From: Ferrigenium straubiae
GTDB lineage: Bacteria > Pseudomonadota > Gammaproteobacteria > Burkholderiales > Gallionellaceae
Reading direction: 5' to 3'
NCBI GenBank assembly: GCA_019449655.1
Contig: JAHQXD010000002.1
Span: 166,793-230,792, forward strand
Length of the DNA: 64,000 nucleotides
The notes beneath the pieces were generated by a model. It was not told the DNA's origin. It did no database searches and saw only the letters and a list, made by a program, of their open reading frames with translations. The position numbers and the translations under genes are program-made. This document shows positions 29,594-39,295 of the stretch, one piece after another. Position 1 is the stretch's first letter, and every line of letters begins with the position of its first letter.

Positions 29594-30973
29594 ATGGATC
29601 AATCGAACCGTTACGCGGACCTGAGTCTGAAAGAAGAAGACCTGATCAAGGGCGGCAACCATGTTTTGGTGGCCTACACCCTGGAGCCGGCAGCAGGCCA
29701 TGGCTTCCTGGAAGTGGCAGCGCATTTTGCCGCCGAATCGTCCACCGGCACCAACGTGGAAGTCTCCACCACCGATGACTTCACTAAGGGCGTGGATGCG
29801 CTGGTGTACTTCATCGATGAAGCCAAGGGCATTATGAAGATCGCCTACCCGATCGACTTGTTCGACCGCAATATCATCGACGGCCGCGCGATGCTGGTTT
29901 CTTTCCTGACGTTGTGTATCGGCAACAATCAGGGCATGTCCGACGTGAAGAACTCGCAGATGCAGGATTTCTACATGCCGCCGCGCATGCTGCAACTGTT
30001 CGACGGCCCCGCCAAGAACATCTCCGACCTGTGGCGTATCCTTGGCCGCCCGGTGGAAAACGGCGGCTACATCTCCGGCACTATCATCAAGCCCAAGCTG
30101 GGCCTGCGCCCAGAGCCGTTCGCGCATGCCGCGTACCAGTTCTGGCTGGGCGGCGATTTCATCAAGAACGACGAGCCGCAGGGCAACCAGGTTTTCGCAC
30201 CGCTGAAGAAGACCATGCAGCTGGTGGCAGATGCGATGAAGCGCGCGCAGGACGAAACCGGCGAGCCCAAGCTGTTCTCCGCCAACATCACCGCCGACGA
30301 CCACTATGAGATGTGCGCGCGCGCCGATTTGATCCTGAAAACCTTCGGTCCGGATGCGGACAAGGTCGCCTTCCTGGTGGACGGTTATGTCGGCGGCCCC
30401 GGCATGGTAACCACGGCACGCCGCCAGTACCCCAACCAATTTTTGCATTACCACCGCGCCGGCCACGGCGCCGTGACCTCGCCTTCTTCCAAGCGCGGCT
30501 ATACCGCCTTCGTGCTGGCCAAGATGTCGCGTCTGCAGGGCGCCTCCGGCATCCACGTCGGCACCATGGGCTACGGCAAGATGGAAGGCGGCAAGGACGA
30601 CCGCATCATTGCCTACATGATCGAGCGCGATAGCTGCACCGGCCCGTTCTACCATCAGGAATGGTATGGCATGAAGGCCACTACGCCGATCATCTCCGGC
30701 GGCATGAACGCGCTGCGCCTGCCCGGATTCTTCGAGAACCTCGGCCACGGCAACGTGATCAACACTGCGGGCGGCGGCTCCTACGGCCATATCGATTCTC
30801 CGGCAGCCGGCGCGAAGTCGCTGCGTCAGGCGTACGAATGCTGGAAGGCGGGTGCCGACCCGATCCAGTGGGCGAAGGAGCACAAGGAATTTGCCCGCGC
30901 GTTCGAGTCTTTCCCGAAGGACGCAGACAAGATTTTCCCGGGCTGGCGCGAAAAACTGGGCGTGCACAAGTAA
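29594..30973 (+). CDS. cbbM: Form II ribulose-1,5-bisphosphate carboxylase/oxygenase
   Basis: RuBisCO fixes CO2 onto ribulose-1,5-bisphosphate. The ATG at 29594 follows AGGAGA and gives 459 aa, the form II length, with no small-subunit gene nearby. Active-site features are [11 protein letters not shown] and [14 protein letters not shown] (carbamylated Lys, Asp, Glu), plus [18 protein letters not shown] and [11 protein letters not shown]. Form II enzymes work best at high CO2 and low O2, which suits a microaerophilic autotroph. A terminator follows at 31074, so the activase genes downstream may be read through or use their own promoter. Confidence 0.98.
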   Translation: MDQSNRYADLSLKEEDLIKGGNHVLVAYTLEPAAGHGFLEVAAHFAAESSTGTNVEVSTTDDFTKGVDALVYFIDEAKGIMKIAYPIDLFDRNIIDGRAMLVSFLTLCIGNNQGMSDVKNSQMQDFYMPPRMLQLFDGPAKNISDLWRILGRPVENGGYISGTIIKPKLGLRPEPFAHAAYQFWLGGDFIKNDEPQGNQVFAPLKKTMQLVADAMKRAQDETGEPKLFSANITADDHYEMCARADLILKTFGPDADKVAFLVDGYVGGPGMVTTARRQYPNQFLHYHRAGHGAVTSPSSKRGYTAFVLAKMSRLQGASGIHVGTMGYGKMEGGKDDRIIAYMIERDSCTGPFYHQEWYGMKATTPIISGGMNALRLPGFFENLGHGNVINTAGGGSYGHIDSPAAGAKSLRQAYECWKAGADPIQWAKEHKEFARAFESFPKDADKIFPGWREKLGVHK

Positions 30974-30986
30974 GCAGGATGGGGGT

Positions 30987-31056
30987 AGGTCGGGTTGGCA
31001 TAGCGTACCCGACAATTTGCTCCATCGGGTTACGGCCTTGCGGCCTAACCCGACCT
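30987..31056. repeat. Inverted repeat between cbbM and cbbQ
   Basis: AGGTCGGGTT (30987-30996) is exactly inverted as AACCCGACCT (31047-31056), with internal sub-repeats (GTACCCGAC, CGGGTTACGG). It resembles short intergenic repeats dispersed in bacterial chromosomes. Confidence 0.6.
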
Positions 31057-31073
31057 GCTTGAGCAATAAAACG

Positions 31074-31098
31074 CGCCCCCGCTTATGGGGGCGTTTTT
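31074..31098 (+). terminator. Rho-independent terminator after cbbM
   Basis: CGCCCCC (31074-31080), loop GCTTAT, GGGGGCG (31087-31093), then TTTTT. It lies 16 bp before the cbbQ start and may lower activase expression relative to RuBisCO. Confidence 0.85.
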
Positions 31099-31114
31099 GT
31101 TTACAGGAGCAGCC

Positions 31115-31918
31115 ATGGAAAACAAAGACCAGTACCGGATTCACAAGGAGCCGTTCTATCGCCCGCAGGCCGATGAAGTTGTGCTGTACGAAGCCGCCTA
31201 CGCGGCGCGCCTGCCGGTAATGATCAAGGGCCCGACCGGTTGCGGCAAATCACGCTTCGTCGAATACATGGCGTGGAAGCTGGGCAAGCCGCTGATCACC
31301 GTGGCCTGTAACGAGGATATGACTGCCAGCGATCTGGTCGGGCGCTATCTGCTCGACGCCAATGGCACGCGCTGGCTGGACGGCCCGCTGACCACTGCGG
31401 CGCGTATCGGCGCGATCTGCTATCTCGACGAGATCGTTGAGGCGCGCCAGGACACCACGGTGGTGATCCACCCGCTGACCGACCATAGACGCACCCTGCC
31501 GCTGGACAAGAAGGGCGAGCTGATCGAGGCACACCCCGATTTCCAGATGGTGATCTCCTACAACCCCGGCTACCAGAGCCTGCTGAAGGATCTGAAGCAG
31601 TCCACCAAGCAGCGTTTCACCGCCTTCGATTTCGATTACCCGGAGTCTGCAGTCGAGGCGGATATTCTCTGCAGGGAAACCGGTATCGAAGCGGGGCTGT
31701 CCGCGCAACTGGTGAAGATCGGACAGGCGGCACGCAACCTGAAGGGGCACGGCCTGGATGAAGGTATATCCACGCGCCTGCTGGTGTACGCGGCCACCCT
31801 GATCAAGGGCGGCGTCGAGCCGCGTGCCGCATGCCGCATGGCGCTGGTGCGCCCGATCACCGACGACGCGGACATCCGCGATACGCTGGATCATGCGATC
31901 GATGCGGTGTTCGGCTAG
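31115..31918 (+). CDS. cbbQ: RuBisCO activase AAA+ subunit CbbQ
   Basis: CbbQ is a MoxR-type AAA+ ATPase that with CbbO removes inhibitory sugar phosphates from RuBisCO. The ATG at 31115 follows CAGGAG and gives 267 aa. Walker A is GPTGCGKS (39-46) and Walker B is in GAICYLDEIVEARQD. A CbbQ C-terminal domain follows. It is 21 bp ahead of cbbO. The closely related NorQ is the alternative, excluded by the context with cbbM. Confidence 0.95.
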   Translation: MENKDQYRIHKEPFYRPQADEVVLYEAAYAARLPVMIKGPTGCGKSRFVEYMAWKLGKPLITVACNEDMTASDLVGRYLLDANGTRWLDGPLTTAARIGAICYLDEIVEARQDTTVVIHPLTDHRRTLPLDKKGELIEAHPDFQMVISYNPGYQSLLKDLKQSTKQRFTAFDFDYPESAVEADILCRETGIEAGLSAQLVKIGQAARNLKGHGLDEGISTRLLVYAATLIKGGVEPRAACRMALVRPITDDADIRDTLDHAIDAVFG

Positions 31919-31939
31919 ATCCGGCCTGCGCTGAAAATC

Positions 31940-34282
31940 ATGGAAGTCACGACGATACCCGCCGAACTGGAAGCATACTGGAAGCAGCTCGACTGCGGCT
32001 TCCCGCGCGTCGAGCCGGTGTTCGCCGATTGCATGCGCGACGCGCTGGCCACGCTCACCAAAGAGGGGGTGGACGCCTACATCGAAAGTGCGCGTTTCCT
32101 CGGCAAGATGGGGCGCGGGGCCGAGCCCATCCTGATCTTCCTCGAGGAATGGCCCGCGGTGGCCAAGTCGCTGGGCGAGGATGCGCTGCCCGGCGTCATG
32201 GAGTGCATCCGCCGGATGTGGAAGTCGCCCAACGGCAACGCGATCACGCCCTTTCTGCAATCGTTGCCTGCTACTGCACGGCGCTTGCAATCGCCGGAGC
32301 AGTTGCGCGGTTACCTGGATATCGTGCTCGACTTCATGGAGCGCACTACCGGCTCGATCCACGGCATCCACCAGACTTTTCCCAGCCCAGGGCTGTCGGA
32401 ATTGTTCCGGAAGATTCCGCTGCTGCTCGGCCAACTCTCGCTCGCGGGGCTGAAGCAGTGGGTGGAATACGGCGTGCGCTATTACAAGGATCACCCCGAG
32501 CGGCAGATCGACTACTTCAGCCTGCAGTCGGCGGACAGCCGCGCGGTGCTGCAGCGCGAGCGGCACGGCACGCTGCTGGTGGACAACGAGCGCAGGCTGG
32601 ACATGTATCTGCGCGGGCTGTGGCGCGACGAAGGGCAACTGATCCCCTATTCCGGCGCGTTCGACGAGCTGCGCAAGCCGGTTCCCTATTACGACAAACT
32701 TGGCATCCGCCTGCCGGATGCGTATGACGACTTTGTCATCCCCCCTGCGAAATCTTCAACCGTTCGCCCTGAGCCTGTCGAAGGGCTGTGTGGTTCGACA
32801 AGCTCACCACGAACGGTTGAGCGAGTCCTGGGGATAGACCGCTACCGCGCGGTGCTGGCCCACGTGGCCGGACACCGGCGCTGGACGACGACCATTTTTG
32901 CCGACAACTTCAGCCCGCTGCAACGCATGGCAGTGGAGTTTCTCGAAGACAGCCGCGTGGAATACCTCGCGATGCGCGAGTACCCTGGCCTGCGCCGCAT
33001 CTTCATGGCGCTGCATCCGGTTCCTGCCGAAGACGCCTGTGACCCCGAGCTGGAATCCGGTGTGCGCCATCGCCTCGCGATGCTGTCGCGCGCGATCCTC
33101 GATTCGCGGTACACCTGCAAAAATCCGCATATCGCCGAGTTTGCGCGGCGCTTTCACGAGTTGATGCGGAACGGCGATTCGAGCACGCCGGAGATGGCCG
33201 AGCTGGCAGTTTCCTTCATAGTCAAAACGCGCCGCGAGAGCGATCAGTTCGCCAAAATCCACTTCAAGGACACGGTGGTGGATTACCGCGACGACAACCG
33301 CCAGATGTGGAAATTCATCGAGGAGGGTGACGAGGAAGAGGCGTTCGATGAGCCGCGCAAGATCGAACCGGGCGAGGAAATCGGCGGCCTGCCGCCGCGC
33401 CATTACCACGAGTGGGATTACCACAGCCAGAGCTACCGCCCGGACTGGGTCAGCGTATACGAAGCCCTGCACCCGCCCGGCAATGCGGCGGACATCGACC
33501 GGCTGCTGGCCAGGCACGGTGCGCTGGCCAAACAATTGAAGAAGATGCTCGACCTGCTCAAGCCGCAGGAAAAGGTGCGCATCCGCTATCAGGAAGAAGG
33601 TAGCGAGCTGGATCTCGACATCGCGCTGCGCTCGCTGATCGACTACAAGAGCGGAGCGACGCCCGATCCGCGCATCAACATGAGCCACCGCACCAGCGGG
33701 CGCAACATCGCGGTGCTGCTGCTGCTGGACCTGTCGGAGTCGCTCAACGAAAAGGCGGCGGGCTGCGACCAGACCATCCTGGAGCTGAGCCGCGAGGCGG
33801 TATCGCTGCTGGCCTGGGCGATCGAAAAACTGGGTGATCCGTTCGCGATTGCGGGCTTCCATTCCAACACGCGGCACGACGTGCGCTACCTGCACATCAA
33901 GGGCTACAGCGAAGGCTGGGACGAGCAGGTGAAGGGGCGGCTCGCCGCGATGCAGGCCAATTATTCCACGCGCATGGGCGCGGCGATGCGCCATGCCGCG
34001 CACTATCTGGAAAAACAGCCGGCCGACAAGAAACTGATGCTGATCCTGACCGACGGCGAGCCGGCAGACGTGGACAGCAAGGATGGACGCATGCTGATCG
34101 AGGATGCGCGGCAGGCGGTGGCGGAGCTGGACCGGCAGGGCATCTATGCCTATTGCATCAACCTCGATCCCAAGGCGGACAAGTATGTCGCGGACATCTT
34201 CGGCAAGCAGTACACCATCATCGATCGAGTGGCGCAGCTGCCTGCAAAGCTGCCGCAGCTATTCATTTCGCTGACCAAATAG
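31940..34282 (+). CDS. cbbO: RuBisCO activase adaptor CbbO (VWA domain) with REP insertion
   Basis: CbbO bridges the CbbQ hexamer to RuBisCO through its von Willebrand A domain. The 780-aa product has a C-terminal VWA with MIDAS DLSES (Asp about 597) and ILTDGEPADVDSKDG. The N-terminal two-thirds is alpha-helical. About residues 274-293 (VRPEPVEGLCGSTSSPRT) are encoded by a REP-like element at 32760-32817 that kept the frame. That segment lies just before the conserved-looking IDRYRAVLAHVAGHRRW. The protein is otherwise full length, so it is probably functional. Confidence 0.94.
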   Translation: MEVTTIPAELEAYWKQLDCGFPRVEPVFADCMRDALATLTKEGVDAYIESARFLGKMGRGAEPILIFLEEWPAVAKSLGEDALPGVMECIRRMWKSPNGNAITPFLQSLPATARRLQSPEQLRGYLDIVLDFMERTTGSIHGIHQTFPSPGLSELFRKIPLLLGQLSLAGLKQWVEYGVRYYKDHPERQIDYFSLQSADSRAVLQRERHGTLLVDNERRLDMYLRGLWRDEGQLIPYSGAFDELRKPVPYYDKLGIRLPDAYDDFVIPPAKSSTVRPEPVEGLCGSTSSPRTVERVLGIDRYRAVLAHVAGHRRWTTTIFADNFSPLQRMAVEFLEDSRVEYLAMREYPGLRRIFMALHPVPAEDACDPELESGVRHRLAMLSRAILDSRYTCKNPHIAEFARRFHELMRNGDSSTPEMAELAVSFIVKTRRESDQFAKIHFKDTVVDYRDDNRQMWKFIEEGDEEEAFDEPRKIEPGEEIGGLPPRHYHEWDYHSQSYRPDWVSVYEALHPPGNAADIDRLLARHGALAKQLKKMLDLLKPQEKVRIRYQEEGSELDLDIALRSLIDYKSGATPDPRINMSHRTSGRNIAVLLLLDLSESLNEKAAGCDQTILELSREAVSLLAWAIEKLGDPFAIAGFHSNTRHDVRYLHIKGYSEGWDEQVKGRLAAMQANYSTRMGAAMRHAAHYLEKQPADKKLMLILTDGEPADVDSKDGRMLIEDARQAVAELDRQGIYAYCINLDPKADKYVADIFGKQYTIIDRVAQLPAKLPQLFISLTK
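32760..32817. repeat. REP-like element inside cbbO
   Basis: CCGTTCGCCCTGAGCC...GAACGGT: the arms CGTTCG (32761-32766) and CGAACG (32811-32816), and GTCGAAG against GTTCGAC, make it palindromic. The same sequence in split form is at 10007-10156, with partial copies at 55731-55750 and 61978-62001. Confidence 0.88.
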
Positions 34283-34338
34283 CCATTAAGGTATGGCAGT
34301 AAAGTTATATAATTCAACAACCTTGTGAGGAAAGAAGC

Positions 34339-35340
34339 ATGAGCAAAAGTTTGACCCAGTTCATCATAGAAGAGCAGCGCGCCATCCCTGGTGCGAGCGG
34401 CGATTTCACCGGCCTGATCAGCGACATCGTGATCGCCTGCAAGCAGATCGCGCACGACGTCAACAAGGGTGCGCTGATCGGCGTGCTGGGCAGTGCGGGC
34501 AGCGAGAACGTCCAGGGCGAGACCCAGAAGAAGCTCGACGTCATCACCAACGAAATTTTCATCAAGTCGACCGAATGGGCAGGCCACCTCGCGGGGATGG
34601 CTTCCGAGGAAATGGACGATGTCTACCATATTCCTGCCTGTTACCCGAAGGGCAAATACCTGCTGGTGTTCGATCCGCTCGACGGCTCCTCCAACATCGA
34701 CGTGAACATTTCCGTCGGCACGATCTTCTCGATCCTGCGCGCGCCCAAGGGCATCGAAAACCCGACGGCGGAAGACTTCCTGCAGCCCGGCACCACCCAG
34801 GCTTGCGCCGGCTATGCGCTGTACGGCCCGTCGACCATGATGGTGATCACCAGCGGGCACGGCGTGAACGGCTTCACGCTGGACAACGACATCGGCGAAT
34901 TCATGCTGACCCACCCGAACATGACCATCCCGGCGGATACGCTGGAATTCGCCATCAATGCCTCCAACGAGCGCTTCTGGGAGAAGCCGGTGCAGCGTTA
35001 CGTCGACGAATGCATCGCTGGCAAGAACGGGCCGCGCGGCGTCAACTTCAACATGCGCTGGATCGCGTCGATGGTCGCCGAGGTGCACCGCATCCTGATC
35101 CGCGGAGGCGTGTTCATGTACCCCAAGGACACCAAGGATCCCACCAAGGCAGGCAAGCTGCGCCTGCTGTACGAGGCCAACCCGATGTCCTTCATCGTCG
35201 AGCAGGCGGGCGGCGTGGCTTCCACCGGCTACCAGCGCATCATGGACATCCAGCCGTCCGAGCTGCATCAGCGTGTGCCGGTGATCCTCGGCTCGAAGAA
35301 CGAAGTCGAGCGCATCGTGCGCTACCACCAGGAGGCATAG
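34339..35340 (+). CDS. fbp: Fructose-1,6-bisphosphatase class 1
   Basis: Hydrolyses fructose-1,6-bisphosphate in the Calvin cycle and gluconeogenesis. The 333-aa protein has the metal-binding signature [21 protein letters not shown] and the substrate site around [21 protein letters not shown] precedes the ATG. Its position 56 bp after cbbO supports a role in carbon fixation. Confidence 0.97.
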   Translation: MSKSLTQFIIEEQRAIPGASGDFTGLISDIVIACKQIAHDVNKGALIGVLGSAGSENVQGETQKKLDVITNEIFIKSTEWAGHLAGMASEEMDDVYHIPACYPKGKYLLVFDPLDGSSNIDVNISVGTIFSILRAPKGIENPTAEDFLQPGTTQACAGYALYGPSTMMVITSGHGVNGFTLDNDIGEFMLTHPNMTIPADTLEFAINASNERFWEKPVQRYVDECIAGKNGPRGVNFNMRWIASMVAEVHRILIRGGVFMYPKDTKDPTKAGKLRLLYEANPMSFIVEQAGGVASTGYQRIMDIQPSELHQRVPVILGSKNEVERIVRYHQEA

Positions 35341-35342
35341 AA

Positions 35343-35837
35343 ATGGGCAAGCCACTGGTTTCCATCGTCATGGGCAGCGCCAACGACTGGGAGATCATGC
35401 AGCAGGCCGCGCGGCAGCTGCAGGACTTCGGCGTGGCTTACGATACGCGGGTGATCTCCGCGCACCGCTCCCCGGACCTGCTGTTCGACTACATCAAGGA
35501 TATGCATGCGCAGGGCGTGCAATGTTTCATCGCGGGCGCGGGCGGCGCCGCACACCTCGCGGGCGTGATTGCCGGCAAGACCGCGCTGCCGGTGCTCGGT
35601 GTGCCGATCCCTTCCAAATACCTCAAGGGCATGGACTCGCTGCTGTCCATCGTGCAAATGCCCAAGGGCATCCCGGTCGCGACCTTCGCGATCGGCGAGG
35701 CGGGCGCGGCCAATGCCGGACTGTTCGCGATTTCCATGCTCGCGCTGAACGATGCGCAACTCGCGCAGAAGCTCGCTGACTACCGCAAGAAGCAGGCAGA
35801 GGCCATCGCTGCGACGGCGCCGCCAGCCCTGACGTGA
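35343..35837 (+). CDS. purE: N5-carboxyaminoimidazole ribonucleotide mutase
   Basis: Class I PurE converts N5-CAIR to CAIR in purine synthesis. The ATG at 35343 is 2 bp after the fbp stop and gives 164 aa. Signatures are IVMGSANDWEIMQQAA, VISAHRSPD (catalytic His) and IAGAGGAAHLAGV. The frame open to the left is only the out-of-frame shadow of fbp. purC follows two genes later; purK is not in the window. Confidence 0.95.
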   Translation: MGKPLVSIVMGSANDWEIMQQAARQLQDFGVAYDTRVISAHRSPDLLFDYIKDMHAQGVQCFIAGAGGAAHLAGVIAGKTALPVLGVPIPSKYLKGMDSLLSIVQMPKGIPVATFAIGEAGAANAGLFAISMLALNDAQLAQKLADYRKKQAEAIAATAPPALT

Positions 35838-35895
35838 GGTGATATCCGCAAAGATGATGCGGCCTTGAAACCGTGGAATTGCCGGGAGATAAACA

Positions 35896-36291
35896 GTGAG
35901 AAAAACGATCCAGGAATTCAACCAGCAACTGCTCTCGCTGGTGGAGCATGTCGGCCTGCTGGTGATTGCCGTCGCGACGGTGATTGCCATGGCCAACGAA
36001 ATCGTGAACATGGTGCGCGTGGCGCAAGTGACCCTGGCCGACCTGCTGATGCTGTTCCTCTATCTCGAAGTGCTCGCCATGGTCGGTGCCTATTACCGGT
36101 CCGGCAAGCTGCCGGTGCGCTTCCCGCTTTACATATCGATGGTGGCGCTGGCGCGCTATCTGGTGCTGGATTTCAAGGGTATGGAGGAATGGCGCATGCT
36201 GGCCATCACCGCCTCTATCCTGCTGCTGACGCTGGCGGTGCTGGTCGTGCGCATCGGCCATGTGCGCTATCCCTATCCGAGCAACGATTAA
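35896..36291 (+). CDS. psiE: PsiE-family membrane protein
   Basis: The 131-aa protein has four predicted membrane helices and PsiE-family sequence (MVGAYYRSGKLPVRFPLYISMVALARYLVLD). PsiE was named as phosphate-starvation inducible in E. coli; its role is not known. It uses a GTG start, supported by GGGAGA 9 nt upstream. Confidence 0.85.
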   Translation: MRKTIQEFNQQLLSLVEHVGLLVIAVATVIAMANEIVNMVRVAQVTLADLLMLFLYLEVLAMVGAYYRSGKLPVRFPLYISMVALARYLVLDFKGMEEWRMLAITASILLLTLAVLVVRIGHVRYPYPSND

Positions 36292-36300
36292 GGGCAGCCG

Positions 36301-36378
36301 TAGGGTGGGCACGTTTTTTGTGCCCACGCGGTCTGGCAGAGGTTAATCACGCGTGGGCACAAAAACGTGCCCACCCTA
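36301..36378. repeat. Long inverted repeat between psiE and purC
   Basis: The arm at 36301-36330 (TAGGGTGGGCACG...GTGCCCACGCG) is repeated in inverted form at 36350-36378 with one T indel. Each arm also carries an internal GGGCAC/GTGCCC hairpin. A shorter relative (TAGGGTGGGCAC...GTGCCCACCCTA) lies at 50903-50935 between pilT and pilU. Confidence 0.85.
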
Positions 36379-36411
36379 CAATGTTTTATGGCTAATGGTT
36401 TTGAGAACATG

Positions 36412-37299
36412 ATGAATACCCCGATACTCCAATCCGACATCAAAAGCCTGCCGTTGCTGCACCGCGGCAAGGTGCGCGATCTCTATGAGGTGGATGCCCA
36501 ACATCTGCTGATCGTGCAGACCGACCGGCTCTCCGCGTTTGACGTGATCCTGCCCGACCCGATTCCGGGCAAGGGCGAGGTGCTGACCCGGGTGTCGAAT
36601 TTCTGGTTCGACAGGCTGGGCCATGTCATTCCGAACCACCTGACCGGCATCGCGCCCGAGTCGGTGGTCAAGGGTGAGGAAGAGCTGGCGCAGGTGAGGG
36701 GCCGCGCCTTCGTCACCCGCAAGCTCAAGCCGCTGCCGATCGAGGCGATCGTGCGCGGCTACCTGGTAGGCTCCGGCTGGAAGGAATATCAGAAGACCGG
36801 TGCGGTGTGCGGCATTGCGTTGCCGGCCGGGCTGCGCGAGGCGGAAAAGCTGCCGCAGCCGCTGTTTACGCCGTCCACCAAGGCGGCGGTCGGCGACCAC
36901 GACGAGAATATTTCCTTTGAACAGGCCGCCGAACTGCTCGGTGAGGCGCGCGCCGGAGAAGTGCGCGATGCGGCGCTGGCGCTTTATACCGAAGCGGCAA
37001 ATTATGCGGCGGGCAAGGGCATCATCATCGCCGATACCAAGTTCGAATTCGGCGTGGACGAAGCGGGCAAGCTGTACCTGATCGACGAGGCGCTCACGCC
37101 TGACTCCTCGCGGTTCTGGCCGGCCGACCAATACCGCGTCGGCAGCAATCCGCCGAGCTTCGACAAGCAGTTCGTGCGCGACTGGCTGGAAGCCTCCGGC
37201 TGGGACAAGCGGCCTCCCGCACCGCATATTCCGCAGGACGTGCTGCAGAAGACCGCCGACAAATACCGCGAAGCGGCACAACGTCTCACCGGCGCATGA
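36412..37299 (+). CDS. purC: SAICAR synthetase
   Basis: Joins CAIR and aspartate in purine synthesis. From ATG 36412 (an adjacent in-frame ATG is at 36409) the product has 295 aa and begins [26 protein letters not shown], the conserved nucleotide-binding start. [23 protein letters not shown] and [14 protein letters not shown] are diagnostic. This is the longer betaproteobacterial type. The start is not certain; an ATG at 36388 is also possible. It overlaps can by 4 bp. Confidence 0.95.
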   Translation: MNTPILQSDIKSLPLLHRGKVRDLYEVDAQHLLIVQTDRLSAFDVILPDPIPGKGEVLTRVSNFWFDRLGHVIPNHLTGIAPESVVKGEEELAQVRGRAFVTRKLKPLPIEAIVRGYLVGSGWKEYQKTGAVCGIALPAGLREAEKLPQPLFTPSTKAAVGDHDENISFEQAAELLGEARAGEVRDAALALYTEAANYAAGKGIIIADTKFEFGVDEAGKLYLIDEALTPDSSRFWPADQYRVGSNPPSFDKQFVRDWLEASGWDKRPPAPHIPQDVLQKTADKYREAAQRLTGA

Positions 37300-37925
37300 G
37301 TTCGCCGAAGCAGCTCATCGAGGGCTTTTCGCGCTTCCGCGAAAGGCATTTCGCCAGGGACGACGCGCTGTTCCGCGAACTGGTCGAGCAGGGACAGGCG
37401 CCCAGAACCATGGTGGTCGCCTGCTGCGATGCGCGCGTTGACCCGGCGCTGGTGCTGGATTGCGCGCCGGGCGACCTGTTCGTTATCCGCAACGTCGCCA
37501 ATCTCGTCCCTCCCGCAGAAAACCAGGGGCATTACCACGGCACCAGCGCCGCGCTGGAGTTCGGCGTGCGCAAGCTGAACGTCGGACATATCATCGTGCT
37601 CGGGCATGCGCATTGCGGCGGCATCCAGGCACTGCTGGAAGGCGATGTGCGGAAGGAAGACGCATTCATCTCGCAATGGATGGGGATAGCCGATGCCGCG
37701 CGGGAACGGGTAAGCCGGGAATATACGGATAACGGCAGCGCGGCGCGCCAGTGCGCCTGCGAGCAGCAGGCGATCCTGGTCTCGCTGGATAACCTGATGA
37801 CTTTTCCCTGGATACGCGAGCGCGTCGAACAAGGCAACCTCGCGCTGCATGGCTGGTATTTCGATATCGAGCGCGGCGAACTGCTGGGCTACAACGCGGC
37901 CGCCCGCCGCTTCGAAGTGCTATAA
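37296..37925 (+). CDS. can: Beta-carbonic anhydrase
   Basis: Interconverts CO2 and bicarbonate. The 209-aa protein has the zinc ligands of the beta class: Cys43-x-Asp45-x-Arg47 in ACCDARVD and His-x2-Cys in GHAHCGG. Its ATG overlaps the purC stop (ATGA). Supplying bicarbonate for carboxylations (such as purine CAIR formation), or CO2 for RuBisCO, are both plausible given the neighbours. Confidence 0.95.
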   Translation: MSSPKQLIEGFSRFRERHFARDDALFRELVEQGQAPRTMVVACCDARVDPALVLDCAPGDLFVIRNVANLVPPAENQGHYHGTSAALEFGVRKLNVGHIIVLGHAHCGGIQALLEGDVRKEDAFISQWMGIADAARERVSREYTDNGSAARQCACEQQAILVSLDNLMTFPWIRERVEQGNLALHGWYFDIERGELLGYNAAARRFEVL

Positions 37926-37979
37926 CAGAGTGCCGCACAACGCAGCAATAGAGCTGTGCAGCAGGTTTTTGGGGCGCTC

Positions 37980-38588
37980 TTACTTGCCGGTCAGTTCCTT
38001 GTAGCGCGCCTTGTCTGCATCGTAGCGCGCGTCCAGCGCAGCCTTTTCCGCCTTGGCTTGCTCCTGATCCTGCAGCAGCTTGGTCACCCGCTCCTGCGTT
38101 TCCTTCAGGTCCTCCCGCAGGGATGCCGGGACTTTCCTGCCCGCTGAGTTGTAGCCGTCGGCCTCCTTGTTCAGCCCGGCCAGGTTGTCTTCGGCCATCT
38201 TGAGCCGCGAGTTGATACTGGTGATGCGCGCCTCCACCTGTTGCAGGTTGCGGTTGCGTGCGAGGTCGATTTCACTCGAGTTGCTGTAGGTGTTGACCAG
38301 CGCCTTGTCACGACGCTTCTGCTCCAGTGCTGCCTCCTCTTCGGCACGTTTCTTGGCACCGGACTGCTCGCTGGCGCGGCGCTCTTCCGGGGTAAGCACC
38401 TCCTGTTTTTTCACCGCCCGCCCTTCCTTGTTCAGCTCGGTGCGATCCTTGCCGGCATATTCCGGGGGGACGGTCTCGCCGTAATGCGTGACGCCCTTGT
38501 CGTCTACCCATTTGTACATCTTCGCGGCGGCGGGCAGGCTGAAGGCGATGCCGGCGATCAACGCGGCAAACAATTTGAATTTGGTCAT
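37980..38588 (-). CDS. DUF4124-domain exported protein
   Basis: The 202-aa precursor has a signal peptide (MTKFKLFAALIAGIAFSLPAAA) followed by the DUF4124 motif MYKWVDDKGVTHYGETVPPEY, then a long charged, probably coiled-coil region (residues about 65-200). Periplasmic and of unknown function. Its ATG overlaps the pyrE stop (ATGA), so the pair is co-translated. Confidence 0.85.
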   Translation of the reverse strand: MTKFKLFAALIAGIAFSLPAAAKMYKWVDDKGVTHYGETVPPEYAGKDRTELNKEGRAVKKQEVLTPEERRASEQSGAKKRAEEEAALEQKRRDKALVNTYSNSSEIDLARNRNLQQVEARITSINSRLKMAEDNLAGLNKEADGYNSAGRKVPASLREDLKETQERVTKLLQDQEQAKAEKAALDARYDADKARYKELTGK

Positions 38589-39229
38589 TTTTTTACTCCA
38601 TAACGGTCGCGATAGGTTTGTACGGCGGCCAGATTCTGCATCATGTCCGCTTCGCCCTGCAAATAGCCGAGCAGGTCGTCCAGTGTGGCGATAGACACCA
38701 CCGGGATACCATAGTTGCGTTGCACCTCCTGTGCGGCGGAAAGTTCGCCCTGCCCTTTCTCCATGCGATCCAGCGCGATCACCACGCCACAGGGCTCGCC
38801 GCCGCCCATCCGGATCAACTCGATGGACTCGCGCACCGAGGTACCCGCGGAAATTACGTCGTCCACGATCAGCACGCGTCCCTGCAGCGCAGCGCCGACC
38901 GTCGTGCCGCCTTCGCCATGGTCCTTGGCCTCCTTGCGGTTGTAGGCATAGGGCACGTTGCGCCCCTGCTCGGCGAGCGCGATGGCCGCCCCCGCAACCA
39001 GCGGGATGCCCTTGTAGGCCGGGCCGAACAGCATGTCGAATGGCAGTTCCGAGGCCAGGATGGCCTGTGCGTAGAACTGCGACAGGTTTCTTAGTGCGGC
39101 ACCATCGTTGAACAGCCCGGCGTTGAAAAAGTACGGCGACAGGCGCCCGGCCTTGGTCTGGAATTCGCCGAAGCGCAACACCTTCTGCTGCACGGCGAAA
39201 CGGATGAAGTCCTGCCTGAAATTGAACAT
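38585..39229 (-). CDS. pyrE: Orotate phosphoribosyltransferase
   Basis: Makes OMP from orotate and PRPP in pyrimidine synthesis. The start at 39229 (MFNFRQDFIRFAV) gives 214 aa. The PRPP-binding loop is GRVLIVDDVISAGTSV, and FGPAYKGIPL and YNRKEAKDHGEGG form the flexible loop. It is divergent from xthA, with about 65 bp between starts. Confidence 0.97.
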   Translation of the reverse strand: MFNFRQDFIRFAVQQKVLRFGEFQTKAGRLSPYFFNAGLFNDGAALRNLSQFYAQAILASELPFDMLFGPAYKGIPLVAGAAIALAEQGRNVPYAYNRKEAKDHGEGGTTVGAALQGRVLIVDDVISAGTSVRESIELIRMGGGEPCGVVIALDRMEKGQGELSAAQEVQRNYGIPVVSIATLDDLLGYLQGEADMMQNLAAVQTYRDRYGVKK

Positions 39230-39295
39230 GATGATAGCCTCGGTTGGGGCGAAGGCCGTCATTATAATGGCGCACCCTCCCCACCGGAAATTTTC

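Noticed and set aside
31940..34282. cbbO as a pseudogene because of the REP insertion
   Set aside because: The element preserves the frame, and all VWA motifs and downstream sequence are intact.
37980..39284. A single 434-aa minus-strand gene covering the DUF4124 and pyrE loci
   Set aside because: Its N-terminal part is an out-of-frame translation of pyrE. Clear independent starts exist for pyrE (39229) and the DUF4124 protein (38588).
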